Origin: Aminobacter aganoensis
GTDB taxonomy: Bacteria; Pseudomonadota; Alphaproteobacteria; Rhizobiales; Rhizobiaceae
Direction: 5' to 3'
DNA length: 64,000 bases
Assembly (NCBI RefSeq): GCF_014206975.1
Contig: NZ_JACHOU010000005.1
Span: 62,001 to 126,000, forward strand
How positions within the stretch are numbered: the first letter of the stretch is position 1; each line of letters starts with the position of its first letter. Positions 53,286 to 62,141 of the stretch are shown piece after piece. The notes below the pieces were generated by a model. That model was not told where the DNA came from, ran no database searches, and was given only the letters and a program-made list of their open reading frames with translations. A program made the translations under genes and the position numbers.

Positions 53286-55181
53286 ATGAAACTATCGGGA
53301 TCTGCGTTCAGCGCCTCAGTATCGATTGCGGCACTTGTGCTGGGCATCGATGCGGCACAGGCCGGCCAAAGCACGATCGAGTTTGAAATTTGCACCGTGC
53401 GCGAATGTGAATCATGGTCGGATGCCTACGTCGATGAGGGTTTCGACGACGCATATTGGGGGACCGGCGCGGCTGGCGCAGTCAGTCAATCCCGTTCGGA
53501 CGACAGCGACAACGCTTACGACAAATGGGGCGTGATTTACGGCGCATCGACGATCGACTACCACATCAACAGCGTCGTCGCTTATGATTCTGAATTCAAC
53601 GGGCTGAAGGCCTGGCGGCAAACCCAGTCTTACATCGGGGTGCCGGGACTTCCCACCAACTCGGTTCGCTGGTTCGACAGCTTCACCAACGACACCGGCG
53701 CCACGATTACCGCCAACATCGTCTTCGGCGGCACTCTCGTTGCCGGCGACGACATGTACGTTCACGCCGCGGAATCGGGTTACGTGGTGACCGGCCAGTT
53801 TCAGCCTGGCAACGAGTCCCTGACTGCGGTCATCGCCCATCTCTACGGCAACAACGACTACGCCCTCAGCCAGGTCATAACCAATTTCGAGAACCACGAC
53901 GACAACCTCTACATCGTCTTCCCGGTGACGGTCGCTGACGGCCAGACCGTGTCGTTCATGAACGTCAACATGCTTTTCGGCGAGATAGGGCGCAATATCG
54001 ACCACGATGGCGCGCTCTATGCCGCCGACGTGGCACGTGCCATCCAGCAGTCGGAACTGTTCATCAACAGCCCGATATTTGCCGGCCTGACCGCCGCCCA
54101 GGTCCAGAGCCTGCTCAACTGGACCGTCAAGGACACCGGCCTCGTCGCCGCTGGCGGCCCCGTCGCACTGTCCCAGCGCCTGCACGAGGCCTACGACCTC
54201 ATGCTTGCCCGCGGCACCGGTGCGACCGGCGGCCAGGCCACGGCCCAGCTCGCCACCGGCGCCCTGCAATATGCCGAGGAAAGCACGGCCGGCTCGGACG
54301 GAGCCGCGGCCCTTGCCCGCTCGATCGGCGATGCCGGCGGCAATGTTGCGCTCGCCGGCTTCGACGGCAGCCGCAGCTTCCTCTTCGGCGGCTACACCAC
54401 CGGCTCGCAGGACTTCACTGCCGGACAGCTCGACTTCTCCGGCTATGTCACCGGCCTCGGCGTCGAGCACGCCATCTCGCCCGAAGTGCTCGTCGGCCTC
54501 GCCGGCGGCTATGCCAGCGGCAACGGCGACATCGACGGCGTCTATGCCAATATCGAAAACCGCCAGTTCACCGCCTCGCCCTATATCCGCTGGCAGGCGC
54601 CGACCGGCACCGTCTTCGACGCCCGGCTTGCCGCCTCGACCGAGCGCTGGGAATATGCCCGCACCGCGGGTGCAACCACGGCTTCTGCCGAGATCGACGG
54701 CTACAGCCTGGGGGCGCATCTGCGCGCCTCGCATGACATCGAGCTGGACGTGGCCAGGGTCACGCCCTTCGCCAGCCTGGCCTACCTGCGCACCCACGTT
54801 GATTCCTACACCGAGACCGGTGCCGGCGCGGGCAACCTCATCGTCCAGGCCTATGATGTCGATCGCCTCGAAGCTCTCGCCGGCATCGGCGCATCCCGCA
54901 GCTGGCAACTCGAATCCGGCACATCCCTGCGCGGTTTCGGCAGCGTCGGCATCGGCGGCGCCTTCTTCGGCAACGACGAGACGGTGTCGACCCGCTACAC
55001 CACCGCGGCGACCGCCTTCCTCAGCCAGGTAGAGACCGGCGAAGGCACCTTCGGCCGCGTCGAGGCCGGCCTTGCCGCCGATTTCACCAACCGGCTCAGC
55101 CTGACCTCGAGCTACGCCGGTTCGTTCGGTGCCGAACGCGACCAGCACACCTTCAACCTCGGCCTCTCCGGCAAGCTCTGA
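53286..55181 (+). CDS. Classical (type Va) autotransporter with a novel-looking passenger
   Basis: 631 residues from the ATG at 53286 (GAGG upstream; a TTG at 53259 is less likely). A signal peptide (SASVSIAALVLGIDAAQA) precedes a ~270-residue passenger that is aromatic, Asp/Asn rich and not repeat-like (EICTVRECES near the start with a cysteine pair). The C-terminal ~280 residues form the autotransporter beta-barrel (GSQDFTAGQLDFSGYVTGLG ... final FNLGLSGKL). Barrel inserts in the outer membrane and displays or releases the passenger; passenger function is unknown. Confidence 0.85.
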   Translation: MKLSGSAFSASVSIAALVLGIDAAQAGQSTIEFEICTVRECESWSDAYVDEGFDDAYWGTGAAGAVSQSRSDDSDNAYDKWGVIYGASTIDYHINSVVAYDSEFNGLKAWRQTQSYIGVPGLPTNSVRWFDSFTNDTGATITANIVFGGTLVAGDDMYVHAAESGYVVTGQFQPGNESLTAVIAHLYGNNDYALSQVITNFENHDDNLYIVFPVTVADGQTVSFMNVNMLFGEIGRNIDHDGALYAADVARAIQQSELFINSPIFAGLTAAQVQSLLNWTVKDTGLVAAGGPVALSQRLHEAYDLMLARGTGATGGQATAQLATGALQYAEESTAGSDGAAALARSIGDAGGNVALAGFDGSRSFLFGGYTTGSQDFTAGQLDFSGYVTGLGVEHAISPEVLVGLAGGYASGNGDIDGVYANIENRQFTASPYIRWQAPTGTVFDARLAASTERWEYARTAGATTASAEIDGYSLGAHLRASHDIELDVARVTPFASLAYLRTHVDSYTETGAGAGNLIVQAYDVDRLEALAGIGASRSWQLESGTSLRGFGSVGIGGAFFGNDETVSTRYTTAATAFLSQVETGEGTFGRVEAGLAADFTNRLSLTSSYAGSFGAERDQHTFNLGLSGKL

Positions 55182-55205
55182 CCTGAGCTGCCCTTGAAAA
55201 CGCCA

Positions 55206-55238
55206 GAGGCGCCGAAAGGCGCCTCTTTGCATTTGGGC
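55206..55238 (+). terminator. Duplicate terminator element after the autotransporter
   Basis: GAGGCGCC-GAAA-GGCGCCTC-TTTG stem with the same flanking sequence as 53007-53039 (32 of 33 identical). It ends the autotransporter transcript. Confidence 0.8.
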
Positions 55239-55391
55239 AGGACGCCTGCACCCCAAGCCGATGACGGGCACCCGGACGGACGGGAGCATGGCAAAACACT
55301 GCGCCAGGCGTTCGTCAAAAAGGCCCATTCATCGTGCATTCAAGATGTCGTGGCCAAAGTCGCGGTCTTCCAACGATTCGAGGACATCCCA

Positions 55392-55901
55392 GTGTCAACC
55401 GCCCACACATTTGCAATGCGGACAGCCCTTGCCTCCCTTTGCGTCGCCGGCCTGGCTGCAACCCTGTCCATGCTGGCCCCTGCCCCGGCCACGGCCCAGC
55501 GCATGGTTCGCTGCGCCACCGAGGGCGGCACCTGTCGGCTGCCATTTCCCGCCGAAGTCGTCTACGGCGCGCAAGGCAGGATGACCTCGCGCTTCATCGA
55601 CAGGCCGTCGGTCCGCTGCTCGAACCGCGTTTTCGGCGACCCGGCTCCCGGCCTGCGCAAGGAGTGCTACATCGTGCAGCGCGGCCGGGGCGGCGGCGGC
55701 TATGACGAGCCACGCCGCCAGAGATGGACAGTCTGCGCCAACGAGAACGGCTTCTGCGACTTCTATGGCCGCAAGCGGGTGCGATACGGCACGATGGGCA
55801 GCTACGAGGAAGGCGTCTTCCGCGACGGCGTCGAATGCGACAACGACACCTTCGGCGATCCGGCACCGGGCGTCCGCAAGCGCTGCTACATCCAGGACTG
55901 A
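55392..55901 (+). CDS. Secreted protein of two tandem four-cysteine modules
   Basis: 169 residues from the GTG at 55392 (GAGGA upstream); an ATG at 55416 is the alternative. A signal peptide is followed by two ~58-residue homologous modules, each of the pattern C-x(4-5)-C ... RYG/VYG ... C-(S/D)-N-x-x-FGDPAPG-(L/V)-RK-x-CYI. Compare RCATEGGTCRLPFP with VCANENGFCDFYG, and FGDPAPGLRKECYI with FGDPAPGVRKRCYI. Four cysteines per module suggest two disulfides in the periplasm or outside. I do not recognise a named family. Confidence 0.8.
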   Translation: MSTAHTFAMRTALASLCVAGLAATLSMLAPAPATAQRMVRCATEGGTCRLPFPAEVVYGAQGRMTSRFIDRPSVRCSNRVFGDPAPGLRKECYIVQRGRGGGGYDEPRRQRWTVCANENGFCDFYGRKRVRYGTMGSYEEGVFRDGVECDNDTFGDPAPGVRKRCYIQD

Positions 55902-55937
55902 GCCTGCCGGCCAGGTCGAAGCCGGTTGGGATAAAGT

Positions 55938-55967
55938 AACGGAGGCGCCTCGCGGCGCCCCCGTTTT
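55938..55967 (+). terminator. Rho-independent terminator
   Basis: AACGG-A-GGCGCC / GGCGCC-CC-CGTT stem with a TCGC loop followed by TTTTCG, 35 bp after the four-cysteine protein stop and before the convergent VOC gene. Confidence 0.85.
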
Positions 55968-55975
55968 CGTTTGCG

Positions 55976-56401
55976 TCAGGCGTCAACCCTGTCCGGCACA
56001 TACATCGCCAGGTACTCGGGGCTCGGCGGGATCTGTGTGATGACGTCGATCAGCACGCCATTGGGGTCCCTGGTGATGAAGTGGCGCTGCCCGAAGTCTT
56101 CGTCGCGCAGCGAGCGCAGGATCGGCAGCCCCTCCGCGACGAGCCGTTCATGCACGGCATCGACATCCTTGACCTCGAAATTGATCAGCACGCCGGCGAC
56201 CCGTCCGCGCCCCTCCTCGGGGATCGTCTCGTGGTCGCCCTGGACGATGGCGAGATCGACTTTTCTGTCCTCCGTCGACCGCAGATGGACATACCAGCCG
56301 GCGTCAAACTCATACGCGAAGCGGAAGTGCTTGACATAGAAGGCGGCGGTGCCGGCGACGTCGCCGGTCATCAGAACGGGATAGTAGCTGGTCGTCTTCA
56401 T
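55976..56401 (-). CDS. VOC-superfamily (glyoxalase/bleomycin-resistance-like) protein
   Basis: 141 residues from the ATG at 56401. It shows the VOC beta-alpha-beta pattern: [21 protein letters not shown], a middle [21 protein letters not shown] and [18 protein letters not shown] near the end. Possible metal ligands are the H of GQRHF and the E/D set, though not all canonical ones are present. Members are lyases, dioxygenases or drug-binding proteins. It diverges from a TetR regulator. Confidence 0.85.
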   Translation of the reverse strand: MKTTSYYPVLMTGDVAGTAAFYVKHFRFAYEFDAGWYVHLRSTEDRKVDLAIVQGDHETIPEEGRGRVAGVLINFEVKDVDAVHERLVAEGLPILRSLRDEDFGQRHFITRDPNGVLIDVITQIPPSPEYLAMYVPDRVDA

Positions 56402-56425
56402 GGCTTTCCTTCTCCTCTCAAAAGA

Positions 56426-56473
56426 CATACAGTCTGCATGCAAATGCGAAGTAACATACAGGCTGAATGTATG
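56426..56473. promoter_or_regulatory. Candidate TetR operator pair in divergent VOC/TetR promoter
   Basis: CATACA-N7-TGTATG (56455-56473) overlaps the TetR start codon. A related CATACAGTCTGCATG lies at 56426-56440. Both share ACATACAG-(T/G)-CTG. Position between divergent genes fits autorepression by the TetR protein. Confidence 0.55.
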
Positions 56474-57073
56474 CAAGAGAAAACCGAGCGCCGCTCCAAC
56501 CGTGACCGCACCGAGGCGACACGCGCTCTCCTGATCGAGGCCGCGCGCACGCTGTTTGCCGAAAAATCCTACGCCGAGACCAGCACGCCGGAGATCGTCG
56601 CCGCTGCCGGCGTCACGCGCGGCGCGCTCTACCACCACTTCGCCGACAAGCAGGAGCTGTTCCGGGCCGTGGCCGAGCAGGAGGCGGCATCCGTCGCCGC
56701 CGAGATCGAGGCGGCAGCGCCGCCGGCCATCGGCGCCCAGGAAGCCTTGCTTGCCGGCAGCAAGACCTATCTCCAGGCCATGCGCGCGCCCGGCAGGACG
56801 CGGCTGCTGTTGCTCGACGGTCCCGCCGTGCTCGGCCGCACCGGCATGGACGATATCGACAACCGCCACGGCAACCGCACCTTGCGCGAGGGCCTCGCCG
56901 CCTCGATGCGGACCGGCGCCATGCGCCGCCTGCCGCTGGCCGCGCTGACCGGCCTGCTTGCCGCCGCCTTCGATCGCGCGGCCCTGGCGATCGATGCCGG
57001 CGCCTCGCCCGAAGACGAGATAACGGTCATCTCGGCTGTCATCGACGGGCTGATGCTGCCCGAGCGGTCCTGA
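56471..57073 (+). CDS. TetR-family regulator
   Basis: 200 residues from the ATG at 56471, which lies inside the candidate operator. The DNA-binding domain is canonical: [39 protein letters not shown]. The C-terminal ligand domain is alanine-rich. It most likely represses itself and the divergent VOC gene in response to an unknown compound. Confidence 0.9.
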   Translation: MQEKTERRSNRDRTEATRALLIEAARTLFAEKSYAETSTPEIVAAAGVTRGALYHHFADKQELFRAVAEQEAASVAAEIEAAAPPAIGAQEALLAGSKTYLQAMRAPGRTRLLLLDGPAVLGRTGMDDIDNRHGNRTLREGLAASMRTGAMRRLPLAALTGLLAAAFDRAALAIDAGASPEDEITVISAVIDGLMLPERS

Positions 57074-57082
57074 AACGCAAAA

Positions 57083-57103
57083 GGCCCGGCACAAGGCCGG
57101 GCC
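57083..57103 (-). terminator. Terminator for HlyU-family gene
   Basis: GGCCCGGC / GCCGGGCC stem with a short loop; read on the minus strand it is followed by TTTTGCG, so it terminates the HlyU-family transcript and separates it from the convergent TetR gene. Confidence 0.8.
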
Positions 57104-57130
57104 ATAAGCTGCCGGGCGATACCGCCGGCT

Positions 57131-57421
57131 TCAGGCGAACATGCGCTCGCCCTGCTCGTCGACCAGTTGCCGGCCCTTGGTCAGCGACACCTCGACCGCG
57201 TCGTCGAGGGCGGCGAAGCGGTCGGCGCGAATGAACTTGTGCTCCTTGACCTCGCCGCCGACGTCCTTGGAAACCACGCCGCAGGTCTGGAACTGGCCGC
57301 CTTCCTTGTAGGGCATCGCCTTGATCGAGAAGCCCTTGTATTCGATCTCCTTGGCAACGGCCGCAGCGGCAGGCTCGGCCGCACCGCCACCACCGCCGAA
57401 AAGCCTCTTCAGAAACGACAT
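57131..57421 (-). CDS. HlyU-family protein
   Basis: 96 residues from the ATG at 57421. The start FLKRLFGGGGG and the body EYKGFSIKAMPYKEGGQFQ, HKFIRADRFAALDDAVEV match the HlyU family named after the Vibrio haemolysin activator. In alphaproteobacteria it is a widespread small protein of unproven function. It is not the winged-helix ArsR-type HlyU. Confidence 0.85.
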   Translation of the reverse strand: MSFLKRLFGGGGGAAEPAAAAVAKEIEYKGFSIKAMPYKEGGQFQTCGVVSKDVGGEVKEHKFIRADRFAALDDAVEVSLTKGRQLVDEQGERMFA

Positions 57422-57543
57422 GCTGTTCTTCCCGTTGTTTTTCCGAAGCTTAGACGCTTGTCTTGAATCAGTCGAGGCGTTTCGAACCGGCCGCAGCCAG
57501 GGCGCACGCGCGGCCCGTGCGCCCAGGCTCCATGTTGCCGGCC

Positions 57544-57837
57544 CTACCCGAGCGAGGCGATGATCTCGCGATAGGCAAGCTCGGGAAATGCCTTGAGCGT
57601 GCGTGTCCTGATGTTGCCGCCCTGGCCCAGCATCATGGCGAAGCGGGCCACCACCGCGTCGTCCGGCGCCTCGGCAATCGCCACCATGTCGCACTCGCCC
57701 ATGGTCAGGTAGAACTGCTTGAACGAGCCCCCCATGTCGCCGAGCAGCTTCTTGGCGGCGTCGAGCCGCTTGGGCGAGGACCTGACATCGCGAATGCCCT
57801 GGTCCGTCCAGTTGATCAGCATGATGTAAGTCGTCAC
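57544..57837 (-). CDS. GYD-domain protein
   Basis: 97 residues from the GTG at 57837, with GGAGG 6 bases upstream. TYIMLINWTDQGIRDVRSSP and MGGSFKQFYLTMGECDMVAI followed by RTRTLKAF identify the GYD (alpha/beta barrel dimer) family. Function unknown. The gene stands alone. Confidence 0.88.
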   Translation of the reverse strand: MTTYIMLINWTDQGIRDVRSSPKRLDAAKKLLGDMGGSFKQFYLTMGECDMVAIAEAPDDAVVARFAMMLGQGGNIRTRTLKAFPELAYREIIASLG

Positions 57838-58018
57838 GGCAACCTCCCTCCGGTGCCACGGCGCACGGCGGAAAGCCGGGGCAGGCATCCGGGTCATTGC
57901 CCTGAAATGCGTCCGACGCGCCGGAGTATCCTCCCGTGCCGGGTCAGGTGCAAGTTTGTGATGGCCTTGCCCGCCGACAGGCTGCACGTCTCCTGTGCTC
58001 AGCCGGCGTTGCCTCGGC

Positions 58019-58477
58019 TCAGTCGAGCCGCTTTTCCATGAACACGCTGAACGGATCTTCGCGGTAGTCGCCGAACGGCCCGCGCCGGACGAAGCCGGTG
58101 CGTTCGTAGAGCGCCAGTGCCTCGTGGTTGGCGATCCCTGTCTCGAGCCGCATCAGGCTGTGCCCGGCGTCGCGCGCGCGGCTTTCAAGGTCGCCGAGGA
58201 TCGCCTTGGACAGTCCCTTGCCGCGTGCGGCCGGCACCACCCACATGCGCTTGAGCTCGGCCCAGCCATTGGCCAGCGCAATCGCGCCGGTGCCGACGGC
58301 CGTCCCTTGCCCGTCGCGCGCGACGACGAAATGCACAGTGTCGGCCCGCAGCGCGTCGAGCGGCAGGAAGTGGTTGCTTTCGGCCGGATAGAGCGACGCG
58401 CCATAGGCGTCGCCGTCCTCCAGCAGCGCAATCACCTCCGGCGTCGCCGGATCCTCGCGGCCGATGCTGAACTGCAT
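58019..58477 (-). CDS. GNAT-family N-acetyltransferase
   Basis: 152 residues from the ATG at 58477. The acetyl-CoA loop is MWVVPAARGKGLSKAILGDL (R/Q-x-x-G-x-A type), followed by LETGIANHEALALYERTGFV. It transfers acetyl to an unknown amine. The preceding LysE-type exporter gene is 12 bp away on the same strand, so the two are probably co-transcribed. Confidence 0.88.
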   Translation of the reverse strand: MQFSIGREDPATPEVIALLEDGDAYGASLYPAESNHFLPLDALRADTVHFVVARDGQGTAVGTGAIALANGWAELKRMWVVPAARGKGLSKAILGDLESRARDAGHSLMRLETGIANHEALALYERTGFVRRGPFGDYREDPFSVFMEKRLD

Positions 58478-58488
58478 GACGTCGCCCT

Positions 58489-59100
58489 TCAGCGTTCGGT
58501 CAGCGCCAGCTTGGCGCCGAGCATGACGAAGGCCGCGGCAAAGGTTCGACGCATCCAGGTCATCACCCGCGGGCTGCCCGTCACCTTGTCGCGCACGGCG
58601 GCTGCGCACAGGCCATAGATGGCGAAGATGACGAAGGTCGCCAGCATGAACACGCTGGACAGTTCGAGCATCCGCGCCAGTGCGTTCGGATCGTTGGGCG
58701 CGATGAACTGCGGCAGGAAGGCGACGAAGAAGATCGACAGCTTCGGGTTCAGCACGTTGACCAGGACGCCGTCGATCAGCACCTGGCGGGCGCTGCGCGG
58801 GTCGGCATTGGCTTCGACCTTGAGCGCGCCATGTTCGCGCAGGCTCTGCCAAGCCATGTAGAGCAGGTAGGCGACGCCGGCATATTTGACGATCTCGAAC
58901 AGCAATGCGCTGGTATGCAGCAAGGCGGCAATGCCGGTCAGCGCCGCAATCAGATGCGGCACGATGCCGAGCGTGCAGGCGAAAGCCGCGAGCACGCTTG
59001 CCTTGCCGCCGCGCGAAAGCCCCGCGGCCAGCGTGTAGACGACACCCGAGCCGGGCGATGCGACGATGATCAGCGTGGTCAGCAGGAATTCGATCGACAC
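58489..59100 (-). CDS. LysE/RhtB-family amino-acid exporter
   Basis: 203 residues from the GTG at 59100 behind AGGGAGA. The family start is seen as FLLTTLIIVASPGSGVVYTLAAGLSRG-like (quoted in part), with the conserved Pro-Gly, and LIDGVLVNVLNPKLSIFF in the middle. Six membrane helices expected. Members export lysine, threonine, homoserine and similar. It is coupled to the GNAT gene and diverges from the DUF2798 gene. Confidence 0.9.
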   Translation of the reverse strand: MSIEFLLTTLIIVASPGSGVVYTLAAGLSRGGKASVLAAFACTLGIVPHLIAALTGIAALLHTSALLFEIVKYAGVAYLLYMAWQSLREHGALKVEANADPRSARQVLIDGVLVNVLNPKLSIFFVAFLPQFIAPNDPNALARMLELSSVFMLATFVIFAIYGLCAAAVRDKVTGSPRVMTWMRRTFAAAFVMLGAKLALTER

Positions 59101-59280
59101 GGCAATCTCCCTTGTTTGACCGGACCTTAGTTGAACGCTGGACGCTGCGGAAGCCACCTGATTTCGCAGCTGTTGCCTTTTGCACCAAGGCCCACTAGGA
59201 ACGGGCCGCTGCGCCAAGCGCACGCCGTAAGCGTCTCACGTCAAGCAACGCATTCAACCGGCCCGTCCGGGAGGAATGCC

Positions 59281-59592
59281 ATGTCTTGCACTCTCGTGAC
59301 CGATGCCGACTTCAGGAAATACTCTTCAATGACCTTACGTTCGAAGTCGCCCGGCAAGCTGCCGGCGCGTTATGCCGCCCTTGTCATGCCGCTGGTCCTG
59401 TCTGTGGTGATGACCTTCATTGTCTCCGCCATCTCGACGCTGAAGAGCCTCGGCCCGACGCCCGCCTTCCTCGCCACCTGGCCTTCGGCCTGGGCGCTGT
59501 CCTGGCTGGTGGCGTTTCCCACCTTGCTGCTCGTCCTGCCGCTCGTCCGCCGCATCGTCGCACTGGTCGTCGAGTCTCCCAGGGCGCCGTGA
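59281..59592 (+). CDS. DUF2798 membrane protein
   Basis: 103 residues from the ATG at 59281 behind GGGAGG; the DUF2798 homology starts near residue 28 (YAALVMPLVLSVVMTFIVSA) and continues WALSWLVAFPTLLLVLPLVRR. Two membrane helices. Members are small inner-membrane proteins of unknown function. The N-terminal ~17 residues are not typical, so the ATG at 59329 is an alternative start. Confidence 0.82.
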   Translation: MSCTLVTDADFRKYSSMTLRSKSPGKLPARYAALVMPLVLSVVMTFIVSAISTLKSLGPTPAFLATWPSAWALSWLVAFPTLLLVLPLVRRIVALVVESPRAP

Positions 59593-59599
59593 TCTCGAG

Positions 59600-59620
59600 G
59601 GGTGGCGCCAGGCGCCACCC
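59600..59620. terminator. Stem-loop after DUF2798 gene
   Basis: Perfect 10-bp inverted repeat GGGTGGCGCC / GGCGCCACCC around a single A, 8 bp after the stop. No T-run, so possibly a stabilising or Rho-assisted 3' end. Confidence 0.5.
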
Positions 59621-59836
59621 GCTCCTGCCCGCGCCGGCTTCCGGACTATCCACAGCCACGCTCCGCCCCACCTGCCGCAGCGTCTGCAACGGCGCCTGCG
59701 GCAAAAACCCACTCAAGCGCCAACCCATTGAATTGGCACAACAAGCTTCATCCAAAGATGGTCCAGCTACAAACTGGACTCTCATACTCAAGTATTATAT
59801 CCCGGCGCCGTTCAATCGGAAGCCCACGTAAAGATC

Positions 59837-61996
59837 ATGAAATTCCCAAGTCTGTTTGCAGCGGCGCTGGTCTCCGGCACCGCCCTCTCCAGCCATGCCC
59901 TGGCGCAAGTCCAGCAGCCCATAGTCGAGCTTGACGGCAACCTCGCCTATGGCCACGGCACCGGCGGCGTCGGCATCTTCCTGCCCTTCCTGCTCGACGG
60001 CGGCGACGGCCTGTTCTTCGATGCCGGCGGCAGCTTCGTCGAGGGTTCTGCCCGCCAGGCCTCGTTCGGCATCGGCTACCGCCATCGCATCGACAATGGC
60101 TGGCTGCTCGGCGCCTATGGCTACTACGACGTCTTCAACAGCGACCATGGCAACAGCTTCAACCAGCTGTCCTTCGGCGCCGAGGCGCTGGGGCCGATCC
60201 ACGAAGCCCGCACCAACATCTACCTGCCGCTGACCGACGACAAATATGCCGCAAGCCTGAGCCGCGCCTTCGTCTCCGGCAGCGACCTCAGGATCCAGGC
60301 CGGCCGCGAACTCGCCCGCACCGGCGCAGATGCCGAAGCCGGCATGCGCCTGCCCGTGTTCCCCGATGGCATGGCGGCCGAGATGAAGATCTTCGGCGGT
60401 GCCTACTGGTATGACGGCGACACCGGCCTCGACGACACGCTGGGCGTCAAGGCGCGCACGGAGGTAAGCTTCGCAGGCCTGCCCGGCGTCTCCGGCTCGA
60501 CCTTCACGCTCGGCGCGTCCGTTTCCCACGACAACGAGAACGACACCGAATTCGGCCTGACGGCCCGCCTGCGCGTGCCGCTCGGCGGCTCCAGCCGCAG
60601 CGGCAATGCCGCGTTCGACCCGATGTTCCAGCGCGTCGAGCGTTCGGACTTCGTCCGCACCCACGCCGACGGCAATGGCCTGATCGAGGCCGCCGAATTT
60701 GTCCATGGCGGCCGGGCGGTCGGCAAGGTGGTCAATGTCGACGACGCGTCAGGCGACGCTGCCGCGATCAACGCAGCCCTCGCCGCCGCCGGCCAGAATG
60801 CGCTGGTGCTCGCCAACGGCACGATCGCGCTGGACCAGGCGATGCAACTGGGCACCGGCCAGCACATGCTCGGCGGCGGCGGGGTCATCGCCGTGCGCGG
60901 CACCAACAGCCGCATCGAGACCGCCTTCCGCAACGACGGCCAGGCAACGGCGCTGCACGGCACGGATCCGCTCGCCAATGTCGTCGCCATGGCCTCGGGC
61001 AGCGAGATCGCAGGCGTGACGATCACCGGCGGCCTGGCCGGCATCGCCTCGAATGGCGCGTCCAGCATCTCGATCCGCAACGTCGACATCTCGCAAACCG
61101 ACGGCGACGGCATCCGCCTCGACAACGTCACGGGTGCCGCGATCGACAACGCCTACATCCACGACCTCTTCGTCTGCGACAACAACACCGCCTGCGAGTT
61201 CGCCGTCGGGCGGCCGAACCTCGCTCCCCATGCCGCGATCAGCGCGCTTGGCACCAGCGGGCTGAGCGTCCGCAACACCGTCATCGGCAGCGTCACCTAC
61301 GGCATCTTCGCCGGCAGCCGCATCGACCAGAGCGACTGGCCCGAAGTGATCACCCATGCCGCCACCAACATCGTCATCGACAACGTCACCATCAGCAAGT
61401 CGCGCCGCGAAGGCATCCTGCTGGTCGCCGCCAACGACGTCGAGATGAACAAGGTCACCATCGACAACTCCGAACAGGGGCTCGACATGGATCTGGTGGT
61501 GCTCCAGGGCACTTCCGATGTGACCATCACCGACATGACGCTGAAGGGCGGCGTCAACGGGCTGATGCTCGTCTCGGCGATGTCACTGCCGGAAGAAGCA
61601 GCAACCACCAACGTCAAGTTCAAGGGGCTCAACATCGACGGCACCCGCAATGCCGGGATCTTCTTCAATCCGGTTTCCGACATCCACTTCGAGGATGTCG
61701 CCATCACCAACGCCGGATCTTATGGCGCATTCATCTATGGCAGTAATTTCCAGGGGCCGGTGAGCGACATCACCTTCGAAAACATACGCGTCGAAAACGC
61801 ATCCACGGCGGGCCTCTATTTCTCCGGCCCGGCCGAGAACATCCGCGGCGACATCACCGTCGTCGGCACGCCGCTGAACTGCCTCGCCGACCAGGGCACC
61901 TGGTCGGCCACGTCGCTGACCCAGACCGACGGCTCGGTGCTCACCCTCAACGGCGGCACCCTCGACGCCAGCCGGATGACGGCCACCTGCCGCTGA
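59837..61996 (+). CDS. Inverse-autotransporter-like beta-barrel protein with right-handed beta-helix passenger
   Basis: 719 residues with a signal peptide (SLFAAALVSGTALSSHALA). Residues ~30-255 resemble the intimin/invasin-type inverse autotransporter barrel: FGIGYRHRIDNGWLLGAYGY, FNQLSFGAEALG, ARTNIYLPL. A linker with an EF-hand-like DADGNGLIEAAEF-type loop (~275-290) follows. Residues ~295-700 are a parallel beta-helix of repeated NVDIS / NVTISKS / ITDMTLKGG turns. The barrel should anchor it in the outer membrane with the helix exposed. Ligand or target unknown. Confidence 0.8.
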   Translation: MKFPSLFAAALVSGTALSSHALAQVQQPIVELDGNLAYGHGTGGVGIFLPFLLDGGDGLFFDAGGSFVEGSARQASFGIGYRHRIDNGWLLGAYGYYDVFNSDHGNSFNQLSFGAEALGPIHEARTNIYLPLTDDKYAASLSRAFVSGSDLRIQAGRELARTGADAEAGMRLPVFPDGMAAEMKIFGGAYWYDGDTGLDDTLGVKARTEVSFAGLPGVSGSTFTLGASVSHDNENDTEFGLTARLRVPLGGSSRSGNAAFDPMFQRVERSDFVRTHADGNGLIEAAEFVHGGRAVGKVVNVDDASGDAAAINAALAAAGQNALVLANGTIALDQAMQLGTGQHMLGGGGVIAVRGTNSRIETAFRNDGQATALHGTDPLANVVAMASGSEIAGVTITGGLAGIASNGASSISIRNVDISQTDGDGIRLDNVTGAAIDNAYIHDLFVCDNNTACEFAVGRPNLAPHAAISALGTSGLSVRNTVIGSVTYGIFAGSRIDQSDWPEVITHAATNIVIDNVTISKSRREGILLVAANDVEMNKVTIDNSEQGLDMDLVVLQGTSDVTITDMTLKGGVNGLMLVSAMSLPEEAATTNVKFKGLNIDGTRNAGIFFNPVSDIHFEDVAITNAGSYGAFIYGSNFQGPVSDITFENIRVENASTAGLYFSGPAENIRGDITVVGTPLNCLADQGTWSATSLTQTDGSVLTLNGGTLDASRMTATCR

Positions 61997-62006
61997 CGAT
62001 GAGCGC

Positions 62007-62032
62007 GCCCACGCAACCTCCGTTGCGTGGGC
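62007..62032 (+). terminator. Stem-loop after the beta-helix gene
   Basis: Perfect 10-bp arms GCCCACGCAA / TTGCGTGGGC with a 6-base loop, 10 bp past the stop codon; no clear T-run. Confidence 0.5.
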
Positions 62033-62141
62033 CTCTCCACGGCCAGACATCCAGGCCGCAGCAAGCAGGAAATCGGAACCTTTGCTCAATCGAGCGGTTT
62101 GGCTGGCACGACCCATGTCAGATCAAACCAAGGTAAATGCC

